Shown here one piece after another: positions 49,001 to 57,879 of a stretch of DNA of 64,000 bases (its first letter is position 1; the number at the start of each line of letters is the position of its first letter). This stretch comes from Siphonodentalium dalli (Eukaryota; Mollusca; Scaphopoda; Gadilida; Siphonodentaliidae). A program made the position numbers and the translations under genes. The stretch is from NCBI GenBank assembly GCA_032622095.1, contig CP136069.1:47780194-47844193 (forward strand), written 5' to 3'. The notes below the pieces were generated by a model that was not told the DNA's origin, did no database searches, and saw only the letters and a program-made list of their open reading frames with translations.

Positions 49001-50001
49001 GAAAGAGGGGGCACATCATATACGCATGATCTCTCTCCCCCGGAATTGAAATTGCTCAAAAATGAGCGTCGAAGTATCCAATACTCTTTTTGATAGGAGT
49101 GCTATATATACGACCCACTAAATCCATTCACATTAAAACAATTTATGTACAAGAAAAATCGAATGTTAAAATTGCTCAAAAATGAGCATCGAAGTATCGA
49201 ATACTCTAATTTTGACAAGGGTGCTATATATACGACCCACTCAATCCATTCGCGTTCAAAAACAAATGTACAAGAAAATTCGAATGTTGAATGTTGAATG
49301 TTGTGCCAACTTCACGCGAATGTTGAACGAATGTTGAATGTTGAATGTTGTGCTAACTTCACGGACCCGCACATAACTAGTTATTGGTATATATTATTCT
49401 CGGAAAATATGCCGTTTGTGCTTTTTTGAAAATTTCATAAAAAACCATACATAATGGTATGATAATAACAGTAATGTTCGTTGTTGTTTTTAAGTTCGTC
49501 CTGACGATCAGAGTCTTGACGATCGACGAATGAGGATATTCCATGAAGTGTGCTATCTAACCGCAATAACAGATACCTGTTAAAATGTTCTATGTACCAT
49601 AAAAACATTTACCTATAGCAACAGTGTTGTAAGTTGTTGTTCATACCTTGGGGCCTCGCGCTCGCTTTATGCCATATATTCCCAGAAACTTCACGAGCAG
49701 TGAATGTGGGTACTCCCTGAAATGTTCGATGTAATCCCTGGAAAATAAATTGAGAAACTGTGAGCCATAATTTGCGTTATTGATGAGCAATATTTGTACA
49801 TCAAAGATAAATGGTGGATCTAAAAACATTTACGAAAAACAAAATACAATTGCATGTCAAGCAACGACCACCACTATGTAGTAGCTGTATCGTGAAGAGG
49901 GGACATAACTCCGCCTAGCTATTTGAACTTACCGTAAAAAGCTAAGGAAAAATCCTATTCGTTTCCGGTTTTCTGTTTTCAGAACATAGGCTCTGTCGTT
50001 G
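39402..50001 (-). CDS. PIP5KL1: PIP5KL1-like gene (phosphatidylinositol-phosphate kinase homologue), six exons, 5' end missing
   Basis: Six minus-strand exons (49933-50001, 49647-49737, 46186-46281, 45322-45394, 42265-42421, 39402-40089) join in frame to 390 codons plus stop; every intron has GT/AG ends and matching phase. In order they encode DRAYVLKTENRKR (nucleotide-binding lysine strand), YPHSLLVKFLGIYGIK, VMQNIFYPSERIERRYDLKG, VLKDGNFKNEVINL, FLKELGIQDYSLLVG and DGPEVRYYLGIVDIL..Y..YTERF. DLKGC in place of DLKGS, VMQ.IFYP and INL..QR.WF point to PIP5KL1 rather than type I or II kinases. Mammalian PIP5KL1 is described as lacking intrinsic lipid-kinase activity and acting as a scaffold for type I PIP kinases; the same is only inferred here. 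Initiator exon(s) were not found. Confidence 0.88.
40485..40953. mobile_element. TIR element with a core of GTCGTTATAACGAC palindromes
   Basis: Ends TACGAAAGCGCATTAGG and CCTAATGCGCGTTCGTA form inverted repeats that extend through CCCCAAATATA. The core has about ten GTTATAACGA-type palindromes, the longest CAAGTCGTTATAACGACTTG, separated by TAGAAATA(A)AAA spacers. It lies in the last intron of the PIP5KL1-like gene and has no ORF. Confidence 0.85.
41026..41145. repeat. 42-bp tandem repeat of CGGCCAATAAGTA units
   Basis: Alternating CGGCCAATAAGTAGAAAACG and CGGCCAATAAGTAACAAAAA units, about two and a half full periods, in the intron between exons 5 and 6. Confidence 0.9.
41641..42172. mobile_element. 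~530-bp TIR element near exon 5
   Basis: The left arm (GATTATGCCATGAATATC ... CATATTCCACCAG) is inverted at the right (CTGGTGGAATATGATCTC ... TTCATGGCATGATC). A half-copy lies at 12105-12470. No target duplication was resolved. Confidence 0.75.
42265..42421 (-). CDS. PIP5KL1: PIP5KL1-like exon 5
   Basis: Acceptor ATATTTTCAG|CT and donor CAACG|GTTAGT. The 157-nt exon supplies the last two bases of the codon split with exon 4, then TQREWFVSQLRTDAYFLKEL and GIQDYSLLVG. The latter corresponds to the MDYSLL motif of active PIP kinases, with Gln for Met. Confidence 0.9.
42427..43165. repeat. three degenerate ~155-bp direct repeats
   Basis: Units near 42427-42590, 42850-42998 and 42999-43160 share TAGCT..GG.CTGA.CGGTC, ACGA.AGAACA..ATTTG, GCAAAGACAG and GTTGGACATTATG. 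Confidence 0.6.
43200..45010. other. intron of the PIP5KL1-like gene; G-run, otherwise nothing recognised
   Basis: A ~19-base G-run lies near 43422-43440. No exon, RNA gene or bounded repeat could be supported over the remaining 1.6 kb. Confidence 0.45.
45017..45270. mobile_element. MITE of the AGGGG-ACTGT family
   Basis: TTAA at 45013-45016 precedes AGGGGACTGTGCATAAATCC. The right half holds CTGTTGAGTATAGTAGGAGAT and ends near CAGACCCCC without a clean TTAA. It sits about 50 bp from the exon 4 donor. Confidence 0.7.
45322..45394 (-). CDS. PIP5KL1: PIP5KL1-like exon 4
   Basis: Acceptor TTTATTTTAG|GTG and donor CTCG|GTGAGT. The 73-nt exon encodes VPKGEHACFVVLKDGNFKNE then VINL plus one base. 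KDGNF stands where type I kinases have KDxDF, so the second acidic residue is Asn, in line with a low-activity or inactive homologue. Confidence 0.88.
45570..45804. mobile_element. 5'-truncated MITE of the AGGGG-ACTGT family
   Basis: The right half is preserved (TTCATTCATTTGTTGCATAT, CTGAGTATAAATGGC, GTACAGTAGCCC) and ends at TTAA 45805-45808, which it shares with the next element. Confidence 0.65.
45809..46122. mobile_element. TTAA-flanked MITE, family GAGGGAGGTAAA, copy 2
   Basis: TTAA at 45805-45808 and 46123-46126. Ends GAGGGAGGTAAAGTTGC and GCTACTTTACCTCCCTC. Inner arms share TTCAGTGTTAATTTTC. It lies just downstream of exon 3. Confidence 0.9.
46186..46281 (-). CDS. PIP5KL1: PIP5KL1-like exon 3
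   Basis: Acceptor CATTTCCAG|AAG, donor AAAAG|GTTAGT, 96 nt, phase 0 at both ends. It encodes KYILVMQNIFYPSERIERRY then DLKGCLCGRHQK. It holds the DLKG ATP-contact loop of PIP kinases, with Cys where active kinases have Ser. Confidence 0.92.
46681..46740. repeat. solo end of the AGGGG-ACTGT MITE family
   Basis: TTAA (46677-46680) is followed by AGGGACACTGTACTCAAATG. No matching right end was found. Confidence 0.45.
46741..48638. other. intronic DNA, no gene recognised
   Basis: Short direct repeats include CTCATTATGTAGAAG at about 47831 and 47851, and TTTCCAACT/TGGAAA phrases at 47560-47590. A GTACAATACCCCTTTAA near 48507 may be a decayed MITE end. No exon motif of the kinase was found here. 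Confidence 0.4.
48630..48638. repeat. 9-bp target-site duplication, left
   Basis: GCACATAAC directly precedes the 730-bp foldback and recurs at 49369-49377. Confidence 0.9.
48639..49368. mobile_element. 730-bp near-perfect foldback element with 9-bp TSD
   Basis: The arms (48639-~49008 and ~49032-49368) are almost identical in inverted orientation, beginning GGGTCCGTGAAGTTAGCACA, with a loop of only about 25-30 nt near 49010-49035. Each arm contains two tandem GTTCAACATTC-rich segments and two ~125-bp units (TTTTTCTTGTACAT...TGGGTCGTATA...TTTTTGAGCAATTT). A 9-bp duplication and long TIRs fit Mutator-like (MULE) nonautonomous elements. It lies in intron 2 of the PIP5KL1-like gene. Transcription through it would yield long dsRNA. 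Confidence 0.93.
49369..49377. repeat. 9-bp target-site duplication, right
   Basis: GCACATAAC matches 48630-48638 exactly. Confidence 0.9.
49647..49737 (-). CDS. PIP5KL1: PIP5KL1-like exon 2
   Basis: Acceptor TTATTTTCCAG|G and donor CCCAAG|GTATGA, 91 nt. The first base completes the Arg codon begun in exon 1. It encodes DYIEHFREYPHSLLVKFLG then IYGIKRARGPK, the helix-strand unit after the catalytic lysine in PIP kinases (compare Y..H....NP.TLL..F.G.Y). Confidence 0.92.
49933..50001 (-). CDS. PIP5KL1: PIP5KL1-like first recognised exon
   Basis: Donor TTACG|GTAAGT. The best acceptor is TTCTGTTTTTCAG|C at 50002-50014, giving 69 nt: NDRAYVLKTENRKRIGFFLS then FL plus two bases. The upstream frame stays open for another ~35 codons with LAAEIFILFF, which also looks family-like, so the exon may begin farther upstream. 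The start codon lies in an exon I could not find. Confidence 0.75.
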
Positions 50002-50257
50002 CTGAAAAACAGAATGAAAATTTCTGCGGCGAGTTGTGTATTATACTCATGTGAACCCATGGGATAAACCCACACCTCGTTCGTACAGATGTATGGCGTT
50101 TATGAGTTATACACAGTTGAATCCAAGGGATAAATACTCAAAACTCGTTAGTTCTTTTTGTAACGACAATATATTGATTGAAATTATTTGGCATGGAGAC
50201 CCGGGATGACACAGTAAATGCTATAGTTTGGCTGTCGGAGCTGAATTATAGGAAATA

Positions 50258-50360
50258 CGCGGAAAAAATTCTTAACAGGCTAAATTTGGTATCGTTGGAA
50301 AGAAGAGACCTTCGTGTATATCACATCCAAAATCCGCTAAAATCCGCTTTGGGGAAAATT
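50258..50360. repeat. left inverted repeat around the CXC-family relic
   Basis: GGAAAAAATTCTTAACAGGC...AAATTTGGT and ATCCAAAATCCGCTAAAATC...GCTTTGGGGAA are mirrored at about 54685-54785 in inverted orientation at roughly 80% similarity by eye. Confidence 0.65.
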
Positions 50361-50789
50361 TTCTACAGCACCCTGAATAGGGGAGGGGTCTGACGTAATT
50401 TAGGAAGTTAATTGTGACTACGGGACTCCGTATGTGCGCTAAATTATCTAGATAAAAGTTGTTTTCATTACATATATTTATATATAATGGACGATTATCT
50501 AATTGCAAGGTCATCAAATAATATATTTACATAAATATGGACAATGGAAAGCGTATTTTTTATATCATGATGAAAGTACGTTTAATTAAACGCTCTTTAA
50601 TAGCTTTCATTAAACTACATATATAGTCAGTCTCGAATTATTTATCATTCTTGCTTGAACGAAGCGATATTCTGCGAAAAGACGAAGTGATGGGCCTACA
50701 TGTAAACTAACGCTCGTTATTTTAACCATATCGGGAAATGACACGAGTTGAACCCTCTTTAATGGTCCAAGACGATCAATTCAATGATT

Positions 50790-51135
50790 TATTGTAATAT
50801 AACTATCAAATAAGACGTAGCTATTGTTTCTTCAAGTGTGTGGTGGCAAATAATTTCTTGATATAGTTGTTTTACAGGTGTTTTGTGTGCCATTGTGCTT
50901 ATTTTTCGCCTTCTGTTGAAACCTAACGGTGCCAACATACGCAAAAGGCTTATTGTATATTCAAACTGCATTGTTTTTGGTTGAGTTTTTGAAATTATCA
51001 TACTGGTACGCTTTCGGCGTGGCAGAACCAACCCCGTATGTTGGGGCCAGAAACTTTCAAGAGGACTTGTGCGTCTTGTCATTTCATAGCATGTGTCAAT
51101 GTATAATGTGGACAATAAGGAAAATCCATTGGTAA
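50790..51135. other. overlapping frames upstream of the relic, not recognised
   Basis: Both strands carry frames (plus 50929-51135 with NFQEDLCVLSFHSMCQC; minus 50789-51196). They could be an upstream part of the relic, but no family match was recognised. Confidence 0.25.
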
Positions 51136-51139
51136 AAGT

Positions 51140-54100
51140 TATGGCAAGGGATTGGAGACTTTGATTGACTTCTCTGATACGCGAGGATATAACCACTTAT
51201 CTGAATATTTAAAGGGTAAACAAATAACAATTGGTAACGTCTTGGTCCATAAAGACTGTATGCGTGATTTCACTGATAGGAAAAGAACCTTCAGTGTCAA
51301 TCCTGAGTGCATGGGTACGGTCACGCTCTCTGAGAAAATGAGATCTAAACAAGACCCATTTGATCTCAAAGAAGACTGTTTCATATGTGGAAAGGGTGCC
51401 ACATCAGATCCCCGTCATCCCGGTAGAAGGCAAGTGCGAACAGTAGCAGCTCTCCCTATCAGAATCAAAGTTTTGTAACATTGCCGAATAAGAGAAGATT
51501 CGTGAGCATTGAAGGTTCAGAAAGTTGCATTGATCTCGTTGCTGCAGAAGCCGTATATCATGCATCTTGTTTCACCATGTTCTTGGGAGAAATAAATGCG
51601 GATCCATCTGAGAGAAAACCACAGGGCAGAACACACAAGTGTCGAAATGCAACGCTCATTTGATTAGTTGTGTGTATGACAAGAGTATGTGGGTGGTACA
51701 GAACTGTATACTCTGTCCGAGTTAACTACTCAAATGGTAGATCTAGCAATTGGGTCAGAATTTTAATTTAATAAAACGCCTTGAACTGAAATTGAAAGAA
51801 CGGTATGGGGAGTATATCTTTTTTGCTGAAATCGAAGGGCATATCGTTTATGCTGAAATCGAAGGGCATAGCTTAGATTTTGCTGAAATCGAAGAAACAT
51901 TTGCTTAAAAGATATGGCCAAGTACTCGATACATTACAAGTGGTATGCGGTTAAGAAAGATAACATAGAGGAGGATGCAGACAGAGTTGTTGTGACCGCC
52001 GCGAAGATGATTAGGGCAAAGTTGCGGGAAATGACATATGATAAGAAAACCTACCCCACTAGCGAGGAGATAGGGAATATTGACAACATAAATAAATGGA
52101 TTCCTCGCCATGTACAAATGTTTCTGGAGATACTAGTTCCATCTTAAATAAAACAGAATAGCAATGGTCACAGCATCGTGCAATCTGTTATTAACCCTAC
52201 CATTTTTAGTATTTGGGTTGAAATGGATCACGTGGTCGGGTCAAGGTGGATTGTTGTTGAATTGTCTAAATTTGGGTTTTCAATTACGTACGACGAAGTA
52301 AGAAGGTACACGCAATCAGGGATCCAGGTGGAAAGTCGTGAGAGTACACTAGTGGAGTATTTTCCAGGTACATTTATTCAGTGGGCAGCAGATAACGACG
52401 ACCACAACGTCGCTACTATTGATGGTAAAGTTTCATTTCATGGTATGGGGATAATCGCAGTTTCAACTCAGGAGGACGACATCCTGCTTACACCTATATA
52501 AAAAATCATCACTCGTCGAAAACGTGTTATGGTTGAAGAACTAATCGAAGAAAAGGGTGTGCCTATCATACACTATTTGAAATCTACAAAACTGTGATTA
52601 TCCACAATAAAGTACCGACCCTTGCTTGAGTTACAAAACCCATACACACTGCCTCCAGGTTTGAACACTGATTGGCAGTGCGGTTCGCTTTCAAATCGAG
52701 CAATGAAACAAGCCGAACTGGTCTGGATTCTTGTAACACATCTTTTCTTCAAACAGCTCAGAACCTTCAGCCAAGTGAAGTTCTTTTTCTACCGATAATA
52801 TTCAGAATCACGCGACACAGTTGGGAATTGTGACTACATGCTTGGCGTTTGACCAGTCACTTTGGTTCAAAGCGGTTGAAATAATTGAAGCCAAGTCACT
52901 TTGAATAGTTTGTAGACTCGGCGGCTTCCATCTGATGATGAGTTTCATGGGTAGCATTGGTACCATGATGAATGGGTCGGGGTTAGATGAGGCTCTTGAA
53001 AACGCTTATGTCTCAAAAGTGGTTGCCACAATGCTTTCCGGGAAGACATTCTCGCGAGCACTCAGATGTAATTTCCTTGCAGACGGAGCCCATACTAATA
53101 AGCTGTTGGATGAATTTATCTCTGAGTATTCAAATGAAATTTCCAAGTCGACAGCCGATGACGCGGCATCAAACGCGACATGAGATACCGCATTATCTGC
53201 AAAGTCAAATGTCGAAGTACCTTCAACGATAAATATCGAAGTACCTTCGACATCAAATGTTAAAGAATCGGCAATCGAAGGAATCGCTGCAGCTGGTACT
53301 GACAGTTTCGAAGGGGAGAAGGCTGAAGTTAAAGCAATAATTGAGCTGTATGAAAAAGTGTATGCTGGGTCCATCCCAGTTTCGGCTGTTTCCGATTCAA
53401 TAGAACTGCTCAAATTGAACGAACTTATGCTATATTACAAGACATGCATTGGCGAGAAATCCATAACATCCAAACTATGGTTACAGTATATGAAGAGTCT
53501 GGAAATGTTGAACGATTTTATTCGAGCTGAGAGAACAGGAGATTGGGATCTCCATTTAGTAGTTGTTGGAAAAATGTTGAATTTGTTTGCCGCCACTGGG
53601 CACGTGCACTATGCGAAGAGCTGTCGCTTGTTTTTGCAAATAATTTGCTTGACTTACCAAAGGAATATCCGTGGTTAAATAAGTGTTTTATAAAGGATCG
53701 TCTCCATACTATTCGAAGGAGCAGTTGGTTTTGGGCATGACTGTCAAGTGACCTAGTTATTGAGCAAATAATGATGCGTTCCATCAAAAGTCGGGGTGGA
53801 CGTACGCGAGGAAGAGGCCTAACGTAATCTGTACGCCAGCAATGGGTTTATGATAAAACGGTTAGAATCGTCTATTTAACTGCAACATCTTTCCTTAGAA
53901 ATCAGCAATTGGGCTGTGTCAGATTTTCATTCAAATGTACTCGGGCAAGGACGGAGAGTCCCTCGACCATCTAAGATACGCGAAGTTCATGACCATGATT
54001 TCCTCCGGTAGGTCTTCTATCGAACCTCAGAAATTGCCACATACAGAGAGGGCAGCCAATTTACATAGTCTTAGGGTTCACTTACAGGTTTTAATCTGGG

Positions 54101-54430
54101 CATATATCGGGAAAATAGATCTAGAACCAAAACATTGGGGATGGAAACTGCAGGGGTCAATAATATTATACTTATCACAATAATGACTGACCATGAACCA
54201 GCACCAGACATTCTTAAATTCATTCAATGAAAAATGTCGTCCAGAAATCCTTGTGGCACAAACCAGTGTTCATGTCGGAAAAAATGGAGGATTGTCGTGG
54301 GGAAATTTGCACGATTTTTTCAACGGTTGTTGATCAGGAACTGGATTAAATGTGGCTTTATCGCCAGAAAGCAATCTCAACACTCACTAGATATATCTTT
54401 CGTTTGGGTGGGTGATTCAAAGTCAATACA
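51140..54430 (+). pseudogene. intronless relic of a large multicopy protein family (Cys-rich N-term, CXC C-term)
   Basis: Pieces in consistent order but different frames: VHKDCMRDFTDRKRT and DCFICGKGATSDPRHPGR (51150-51430); DLVAAEAVYHASCFTMF (51530-51580); RYGEYIFFAEIEGH, with the AEIEG phrase tripled (51800-51900); YPTSEEIG and WIPRHVQMFLEILVPS (52050-52145); GSRWIVVELSKFGFSITYDE and FHGMGIIAVSTQ (52235-52475); LMMSFMGSIGTMMNGSGLDE (52930-53000); LWLQYMKSLEMLNDFIRAER (53475-53535); LHSLRVHLQVL and KHWGWKL (54060-54155); NPCGTNQCSCRK (54245-54280). I recall this layout from large multicopy metazoan predicted proteins with tesmin/TSO1-like CXC ends. The segment between the RGRTRGRG stretch (~53815) and 53930 lacks several hundred residues. 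Many stops: dead. Confidence 0.7.
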
Positions 54431-54679
54431 TTCATAATGTGGAAAAAAGTGGGAAAATAAAGAAAAACACATATTTTCCGGTTTTGTCTGACATTTTGGC
54501 CGCCATATTTAGGTCTTTTACGCGGAAACAAAATAGTTTGTTCTGGAAATGCATTATATACAATACAAAAGGAATTTTGGTTATAACACGGGTTGATAGT
54601 TTTATATTGTGCGTCAAACAATAGACTTCTAGAAATTTTCAACTTTCAAGCGGCCATGTTAGACGTCATCTTGAATAAC

Positions 54680-54790
54680 AAAATTCCCCAAAGCGGATTT
54701 TAGCAGATTTTGGATATGTTCACCAGGGGGTTATGCTGCATCGAATGACACCAAATTCAGCTTGTTGAGAATTTTTTCGGTATGCATGGT
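54680..54790. repeat. right inverted repeat around the CXC-family relic
   Basis: Mirror of 50258-50360 (CCCCAAAGCGGATTTTAGC...CAAATTCAGC...AATTTTTTCGG). The pair brackets the relic at a distance of ~4.4 kb. Confidence 0.65.
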
Positions 54791-54799
54791 TATATTACG

Positions 54800-55310
54800 T
54801 GCACGTTATACCTCGGGTACATGTTTGTAGGACACGGGATATCCATTAACGTCAGCACCAGATCCGACTGCGACATCCCAGCACCGACCCACACACAGCA
54901 ACCGTCCGTGGGTGTATTCGAACTCACCCGAAAATTATCGCCTCAGAAGTTTCTACGTTAGTGCCTTTAATGCGGTAGTCGGCGCGTCGCTTAACCGACT
55001 AATACGTCCCTTAAAATATCTGCGGCGCGATGTATTAAACTTGTGTATTATATACACATGTGTATCTATACAAAACGCGTTCGTTCTGTTGTAACGACAA
55101 GACATCGCCTGTGTATCCCCATGTTGTCGATGCATATTACACAAGCTCCGTTCATCTGGCGGTTTCGCAATATCAAAACTGTTTTTGCTAACTAGGGTGT
55201 ACATTTGATTTAAGGTATGTACATGAGTAGGAAACTTTTTTTTATGGAGGTACTGGATCAGCTTTCCTGGGCACAACAATAATGAAACATCCCACGATAT
55301 TGCTTCGTTA
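54800..55310. other. no gene seen
   Basis: A minus frame at 54953-55279 has no recognisable motif. TGTAACGACAA with a GTTCT(G/T)T lead resembles 50135-50170, a weak direct repeat spanning the relic. Confidence 0.3.
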
Positions 55311-55317
55311 CCAATGA

Positions 55318-55765
55318 CTAGGGCTGCAGCGATTCAGACATTCACAATGCGATGAGAATCGCGATTTTACTACCACGATACGATGAGAAACGCGATTTTA
55401 CTATACCACAATGAGATTCGCATGCATCACGGTGCAATTTTTTGGCAACTGACGGCTGTGAAAACTAGATAAATGAACCACTTAATCATTTTTAGTATGT
55501 ATATTCTCATCAATCTTCACCTCAGCATATTCATGGAAGTAAATTTCAAGACCTAACTAAAATTACCAACATCCATGGCCAGGATTTGGAGGTAGACTAT
55601 AATAGCTAACACAGTACCCAAATCTACTCAGATGGGAAGTTTTGAGAGAAAAAGTTTGGATCTCTGACTTGATAACTCTGCTTACATGAATTGTTTTTGC
55701 ATTGCATCGCATCGCACCCTCCCAATACGATGCGTTGCATCGTGATTAAGTTGATCAGTCGCCGA
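55318..55765. repeat. GGGCTGCAGCGAT-type dispersed repeat
   Basis: Local direct repeats of CGATGAGAA(T/A)CGCGATTTTACTA(C/T) lie at 55350 and 55380, and inverted echoes (GCATTGCATCGCATCGCA) near 55700. It looks like an old nonautonomous element; no boundaries were resolved. Confidence 0.4.
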
Positions 55766-56200
55766 TCTGTAGTATTTACACCGGAAGGCAGTGTTTTAAA
55801 ATGGCGGTGACCTTTTATACAACGGTCGGTTGATGTTGCGATCGTTGTTTGTTAAACAAAAATACTACCAAGGTTTCATTATCACTTGCATTACCTACAG
55901 TAATGTGCTCATTGTCTCATTATATAATTTGTTCATATCAGGTGGGCATATGAATATATTCCATATATATTTTAACAAAATCCGCCCACCCCATCAATCC
56001 CCATACGGTAGCGGAAACATCTTTAGGTATGAGCAGTCGAGAGTCAAACGTTATCAAGTTCAGATGTTTTGGAACTAGAAACATTCCTTCGTCATGGGTG
56101 AAACATGTTAACCCTTTCTTTACTACATACTCATTAACAAGTAGTTGATGTAGACATATTTATTTGCATCCAGAATTAAATGCAGGGGATTGAGGCACAA
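55766..56200. other. no gene seen; fragment of dispersed TTAACCCTTTCTTTACT repeat
   Basis: TTAACCCTTTCTTTACT at 56109 resembles 19108 and 30157. Nothing else is supportable. Confidence 0.35.
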
Positions 56201-56289
56201 GTTAGAACACTTATCTTGGTCTCGCTCCCGACAATAATATAAAGAACATGATATTTACATAATAATAGTGTAAGGTACGATCCACTTTT

Positions 56290-56850
56290 TGCTAGAGTAA
56301 TTCTATGACGTGTGAACAGCCCGCAATTTAAGAATAATGACTTGCATCTTCAACTGGATGACCACATCGACAACTTGGATTGTCACTAATAAAGTTGCAA
56401 AATTTGTCAGCATTTAGGTCGATACATAAGTTACGGAGCTTACAATGGATTATGTCCCGTCGTCGTTTTCCTGTATTGAAATGATCAGGGGGTTTCAGTA
56501 CTATATTTGTTGATGTTAAATTTTATTTTGAAAACGTTTAGTGAGCAACTAGTTCTCACTTATTTGGGGAGTTCGTTCCAGTCCTTAGTTGACCGCGGGA
56601 AGAATGTATTACTACACTGTTTAGTCCTCCATTGATATGGTGGGAAGGGGATATTGTTTCTTAGTTTATTAGTCGTTTCTGTGCGGATTGGCAAGGGATC
56701 AGTCAAATAGCTTGGGGTCTTATGGTTTACTATCCTATACATAGTATGCAATCTGTGATATTTTCGTCTGTCCGTTAATGTTCTGCAACCCAATTCGCAT
56801 AATAGTTTCGGCCAATTTGGCCGTTTACTTCATGGCTGTTTTTCATCTGA
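56290..56850 (-). pseudogene. LINE 3' fragment (C-terminal coding end)
   Basis: Minus-strand reading gives LGCRTLTDRRKYHRLHTMYR, then FFPRSTKDWNELP and, after stops, HFNTGKRRRDIIHCKLRNLC with SCRCGHPVEDASHY. This is the usual end of LINE-type ORF2 proteins, including a Cys/His cluster. No RT core accompanies it, so it is a severely 5'-truncated or fragmented copy with several stops. Confidence 0.8.
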
Positions 56851-56859
56851 CGTGTGTGT

Positions 56860-57550
56860 CGGGATAAATGTTGTGGAGATTGATAAATGTTGTGGAGGAT
56901 TTATGTAAATGTTGTATAGCCCAAACTACATTTCCAAGTAACGATGGTTTTGCTGTTTATTTTGAGGAATAATACCGCGTCAGATGAATTCAGCCCAACT
57001 ATGTTAACAGTTGTCGTGTCAAACATTCGCAGTAGGTTAGCGTTATTTAGTATTTGTGGACATCCTTTAACATGGGGAAAATAGACTACTGCGCTTGAAC
57101 GAGCATGTGAATTTGTCGTTTTTAATGTATAGCAACTTGATAATCAATAACAGAGGCATTCTCTGTCAAATAAGGTCGCTCTATTTACGATACCAATTGG
57201 GGAACTTTGTAAATTAAATTACGCGTAAATCAGCGTAAACGTATACCTGCTGCAAATAGAGAAGGTGTCGGAATCGGCGTACTCGCCCCAGGGCTTACTC
57301 GCCCCAATCGACGTGTGCCAACTCGGAATAAAAGGCCAGCTCGGAATAAAAGATGTATACGGGGTGCTATATGGCGTTTGGTCCGTTGTTTCTCAATGAA
57401 TATTATTGAAATTTGGTGTATATGTCCGGGCTGGGACATGGAATACAACAACGTTTGAATTGTTTTTAAATTTACAAATTTGTTGATTTTATTCATTTTT
57501 TTTTCGTTCTGAAACCAGCTGAAACACACTATAAAGTGTATATAATATAA
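56860..57550. other. no gene seen; short direct repeats
   Basis: TACTCGCCCCA and CTCGGAATAAAAG are each repeated at 57280-57350. A T-run lies near 57495. Confidence 0.4.
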
Positions 57551-57865
57551 TAACGAACACGAGACATACATAATTTATAAACTGTTAACAAAATATATCA
57601 AATTCAATACATGACAAAGATGACTCAGTGGAGTTTATAAAGTGAACATAAAAACATTGAGGTAAGAATCTTTTTAAGGAATGCAACTTTATTTAATGAT
57701 AATAAACACATAAATTAAAATAACAAACATGAGACATACATGATTTATAAACTGTTAACAAAAGATATCAAACTCAATACACGACAAAGATGACTCAGTG
57801 AAGATTATAAAGTGAACATAAAAATATTAAGGTAAGAATCTGTTTAAGCATTACTAAACAGTCCA
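57551..57865. repeat. two tandem ~170-bp repeats
   Basis: TAACGAACACGAGACATACAT...AAACTGTTAACAAA...GACAAAGATGACTCAGTG at 57551 recurs at 57721 with few differences. Confidence 0.85.
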
Positions 57866-57879
57866 CTTCACTCATCCGA

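Noticed and set aside
51139-51402. Minus-strand 87-codon frame
   Set aside because: Antisense of the recognised N-terminal Cys-rich part of the plus-strand relic.
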